Part shown: positions 6,324 to 7,887 of the stretch, one piece after another
Numbering within the stretch: the stretch's first letter is position 1
Layout: each line of letters starts with the position of its first letter
NCBI GenBank assembly: GCA_029856615.1
Contig: JAHKLF010000065.1
Coordinates: 1-7,887, forward strand
DNA: 7,887 nt
DNA from: Candidatus Njordarchaeota archaeon
GTDB taxonomy: Archaea; Asgardarchaeota; Njordarchaeia; Njordarchaeales; Njordarchaeaceae
Direction of reading: 5' to 3'
Notes under the pieces: model-generated
The model's database searches: none
Told to the model about the DNA's origin: nothing
What the model saw: only the letters and a program-made list of their open reading frames with translations
Position numbers and translations under genes: made by a program

Positions 6324-7313
6324 TTAAGCTTCAAATCCAGCTAGCTTTAATAAATATTTCCACTCTTGCATGACTTTATCTTGAATATATTTTATTATAT
6401 CATTGCGTTTAACTGGCCTAAATAAGTGAGCAAACCTTCCCTGAAGCTTGAGATATTCCTCAATGGGAACTATTTTGTCCGGATTTTTAGCTAAATAGAG
6501 ACTCTGGCCAGTTATTTTATATTCTCTAGTCTCTGGATCAAACTCCCATAATGGATGTAGACAAGTGTCTGTGGCTAATTTTGATACCTTCATAGTTAGT
6601 GAAGGATCAAACCGCCAACCACGATCACATGCAGAAATAGCGTGAATAAATGCGGGCCCCTCATATTCAGCAGCCTTGCGGACCTTAATAACAAAGTCTT
6701 GCCAATAGAAGGGATTCGTAGTCGCTACATAGGCATTAAGATGCGAAGCAATGATATAACCAATGGGCTTTTTCCATTCGGGTTTCCCAGGAATAACTTT
6801 TCCTGCGGGACATGTTGTAGTTGCAGCCGCATATGGTGTAGCTCCAGAACGTTGAATACCTGTATTCATGTATGCCTCATTATCATACAGCACATATATG
6901 AATTTATGTCCTCTCTCAACAGCACCACTTAAAGCTTGTAATCCGATATCTACGGTTCCACCGTCTCCCCCAAAAACTACTACGGTGGGTAATTCATCCT
7001 TCCACACACCTTTTCTTTTCATGGATTTAAAGGCTGCTTCAATTCCCGATGCTGTAGCTGCAGCATTCTCAAAAGCATTATGAATCCATGGTCTTCGCCA
7101 TGCTGTATAGGGGAATATCGTAGTAGCTACCTCAAGACATCCCGTAGCATTCACGAGAATCACATTCTCTGGATCTGGCAATGCTTTTAACGTTAATTTG
7201 ACTATAACTGGTGCCGCGCATCCAGCACACATTCTATGACCAGACAAAATATAATCTGGCTTCTTTGCAATTTCAATTGGAGTCGGAACCCATCTTTCAG
7301 CAGTTTTCGCCAT
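6324..7313 (-). CDS. porB: Pyruvate:ferredoxin oxidoreductase (pyruvate synthase) beta subunit
   Basis: This is the thiamine-pyrophosphate subunit of the cytoplasmic heterotetramer that converts pyruvate and CoA to acetyl-CoA and CO2 with reduction of ferredoxin. The reaction is reversible in autotrophs. The 329 residues show GHRMCAGC (C29, C32), TGCLE (C59) and SACDRGW (C229), the four ligands of the proximal 4Fe-4S cluster. The TPP/Mg motif GDGGTVDIG begins at 116 and continues to YDNEAYMNTGIQ (N145, N150). The C-terminal 'YL..QGRFAHL' segment is typical of PorB. The start is ATG 7313, not the in-frame GTG nine bases upstream, because that GTG is part of the ribosome binding site GAGGTGA. 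It is the last gene of the operon, 10 bases after porA, followed by T-runs. Length and the separate porA support the POR class over the two-subunit 2-oxoacid oxidoreductases; other 2-oxoacid substrates remain possible. Confidence 0.94.
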   Translation of the reverse strand: MAKTAERWVPTPIEIAKKPDYILSGHRMCAGCAAPVIVKLTLKALPDPENVILVNATGCLEVATTIFPYTAWRRPWIHNAFENAAATASGIEAAFKSMKRKGVWKDELPTVVVFGGDGGTVDIGLQALSGAVERGHKFIYVLYDNEAYMNTGIQRSGATPYAAATTTCPAGKVIPGKPEWKKPIGYIIASHLNAYVATTNPFYWQDFVIKVRKAAEYEGPAFIHAISACDRGWRFDPSLTMKVSKLATDTCLHPLWEFDPETREYKITGQSLYLAKNPDKIVPIEEYLKLQGRFAHLFRPVKRNDIIKYIQDKVMQEWKYLLKLAGFEA

Positions 7314-7318
7314 ATATC

Positions 7319-7325
7319 TCACCTC
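7319..7325 (-). promoter_or_regulatory. Ribosome binding site of porB (GAGGTGA), overlapping the porA stop
   Basis: On the minus strand GAGGTGA ends five bases before ATG 7313 and matches the archaeal anti-Shine-Dalgarno closely. Its first two bases belong to the porA TGA stop (7326-7324), so translation of the two subunits is probably coupled, fitting their 1:1 stoichiometry. Confidence 0.75.
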
Positions 7326-7887
7326 ATTCCCTTACACCTATATATTTCTTTACAAATGGCTTCATCTCGCCCTTATAAATCGCTACTAATTCATCAAAAG
7401 CCCTCCTAAACATCTCCGGAGGCGCATCTCTCCCTCCGAGTCCAAATACATAATTGACTACCCTGGGTCTATTCTCTAGGTCATATAATGCGGCTCTTAT
7501 TTCAAGGAATAAGGGGCCGCCCATCATCCCTTGGTCTTGAGCTCTATCAAAGACGCCTACTACCTTGACATTCCTTAAACGCTCAGCAATGTCTTTGAAT
7601 GGAAATGGCCTAAAAGAACGCACTCTTAATAAGCCTATTTTTATACCCTCTTCACGCATTTCGTCAATTACGTATCTCATCGTACCCGCTGCGCTACCCA
7701 TAACAATTACGGCTATCTCGGCATCATCAAGCATATATGGTACAAGTAAGCCATCTCCATAACGCCTACCGCTTAACTCTGCGTATTCATCATGTACTTC
7801 CTTTATGACTTGATAAGCATTCCGCATTGCTTCAATTTGTTGCCGTTTGTGCTCGTAATAGTAATCGTAGAGATCTAGTGGACCAAA
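7324..7887 (-). CDS. porA: Pyruvate:ferredoxin oxidoreductase alpha subunit, C-terminal part (enters from right edge)
   Basis: The frame is open from the window edge, giving 187 residues that begin FGPLDLYDYYYEHKRQQIEAM. The first Met is internal and not the start. The leading segment matches the 'YYE..R.QQ.EAM' helix of PorA. The rest is the transketolase C-terminal-like domain: AEIAVIVMGSAAGTMRYVIDEM, GIKIGLLRVRSFRPFP, then VVGVFDRAQDQGMMGGPLFLEI and VFGLGGRDAPPEMF, which are hallmarks of PorA. The alpha subunit contributes to CoA and pyruvate binding and pairs with the downstream PorB to form the active site. The missing part (roughly 200 residues) lies beyond 7887. In archaea the gamma and delta genes usually precede porA, so porG and porD are expected further right. 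Confidence 0.93.
   Translation of the reverse strand, partial: FGPLDLYDYYYEHKRQQIEAMRNAYQVIKEVHDEYAELSGRRYGDGLLVPYMLDDAEIAVIVMGSAAGTMRYVIDEMREEGIKIGLLRVRSFRPFPFKDIAERLRNVKVVGVFDRAQDQGMMGGPLFLEIRAALYDLENRPRVVNYVFGLGGRDAPPEMFRRAFDELVAIYKGEMKPFVKKYIGVRE

Noticed and set aside
6642..7083. Plus-strand frames inside porB
   Set aside because: They are antisense to the conserved TPP-binding region of porB; their apparent Cys and Ser richness comes from the complement of Gly/Ala codons.
1..7887. CRISPR arrays, insertion sequences, tRNA genes
   Set aside because: I saw no repeat-spacer pattern, transposase motif, terminal inverted repeats or tRNA T-loop/anticodon arrangement on either strand.

Overview
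This is an A+T-rich window from an archaeal chromosome, most likely a thermophilic member of the Thermoproteota/TACK group. The evidence is a four-subunit-type pyruvate:ferredoxin oxidoreductase (separate alpha and beta genes), an archaeal-style PCMT ending close to the Thermococcales form, a Dim1/KsgA of archaeal length, a box C/D sRNA, TATA-type promoters, oligo-T terminators and GGTG-type ribosome binding sites. The genus cannot be named from sequence reading alone.

Left block (1-4425, minus strand). A long coiled-coil protein with a C-terminal winged helix (2578-4425) is followed by a secreted or membrane-anchored protein. That protein has a signal peptide, a large beta-rich ectodomain with 22 N-glycosylation sequons, one transmembrane helix and a cytosolic helical domain resembling DUF4129 (200-2485). 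A second membrane protein, starting at GTG 207 and overlapping the previous gene by 8 bases, runs off the left edge. Its N-terminus looks like a DUF4350 protein. DUF4129 and DUF4350 proteins commonly sit beside MoxR ATPase and DUF58 genes, so such genes are predicted just left of the window.

Centre (4426-6306, plus strand). A divergent promoter region separates the coiled-coil gene from pcm (protein-L-isoaspartate O-methyltransferase). The 151-base gap between pcm and ksgA is not empty. It holds an almost canonical box C/D sRNA (C, D', C', D and a closing stem) that ends only 12 bases before the ATG of ksgA, the 16S rRNA adenine dimethyltransferase. A guide RNA for rRNA 2'-O-methylation therefore appears to lie in the leader of an rRNA-modification gene.

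Right block (6305-7887, minus strand). The end of a por operon contains the 3' part of porA (entering from the right edge) and complete porB. Two T-runs follow porB and mark the operon's end, tail to tail with ksgA. The gamma and delta subunit genes are expected upstream, beyond 7887.

The best candidates for something undescribed are the C/D sRNA in the ksgA leader, the ATPase-less SMC-like coiled-coil/winged-helix protein, the glycosylated DUF4129-like surface protein, and a micro-ORF with a CxxCG motif between those last two genes.
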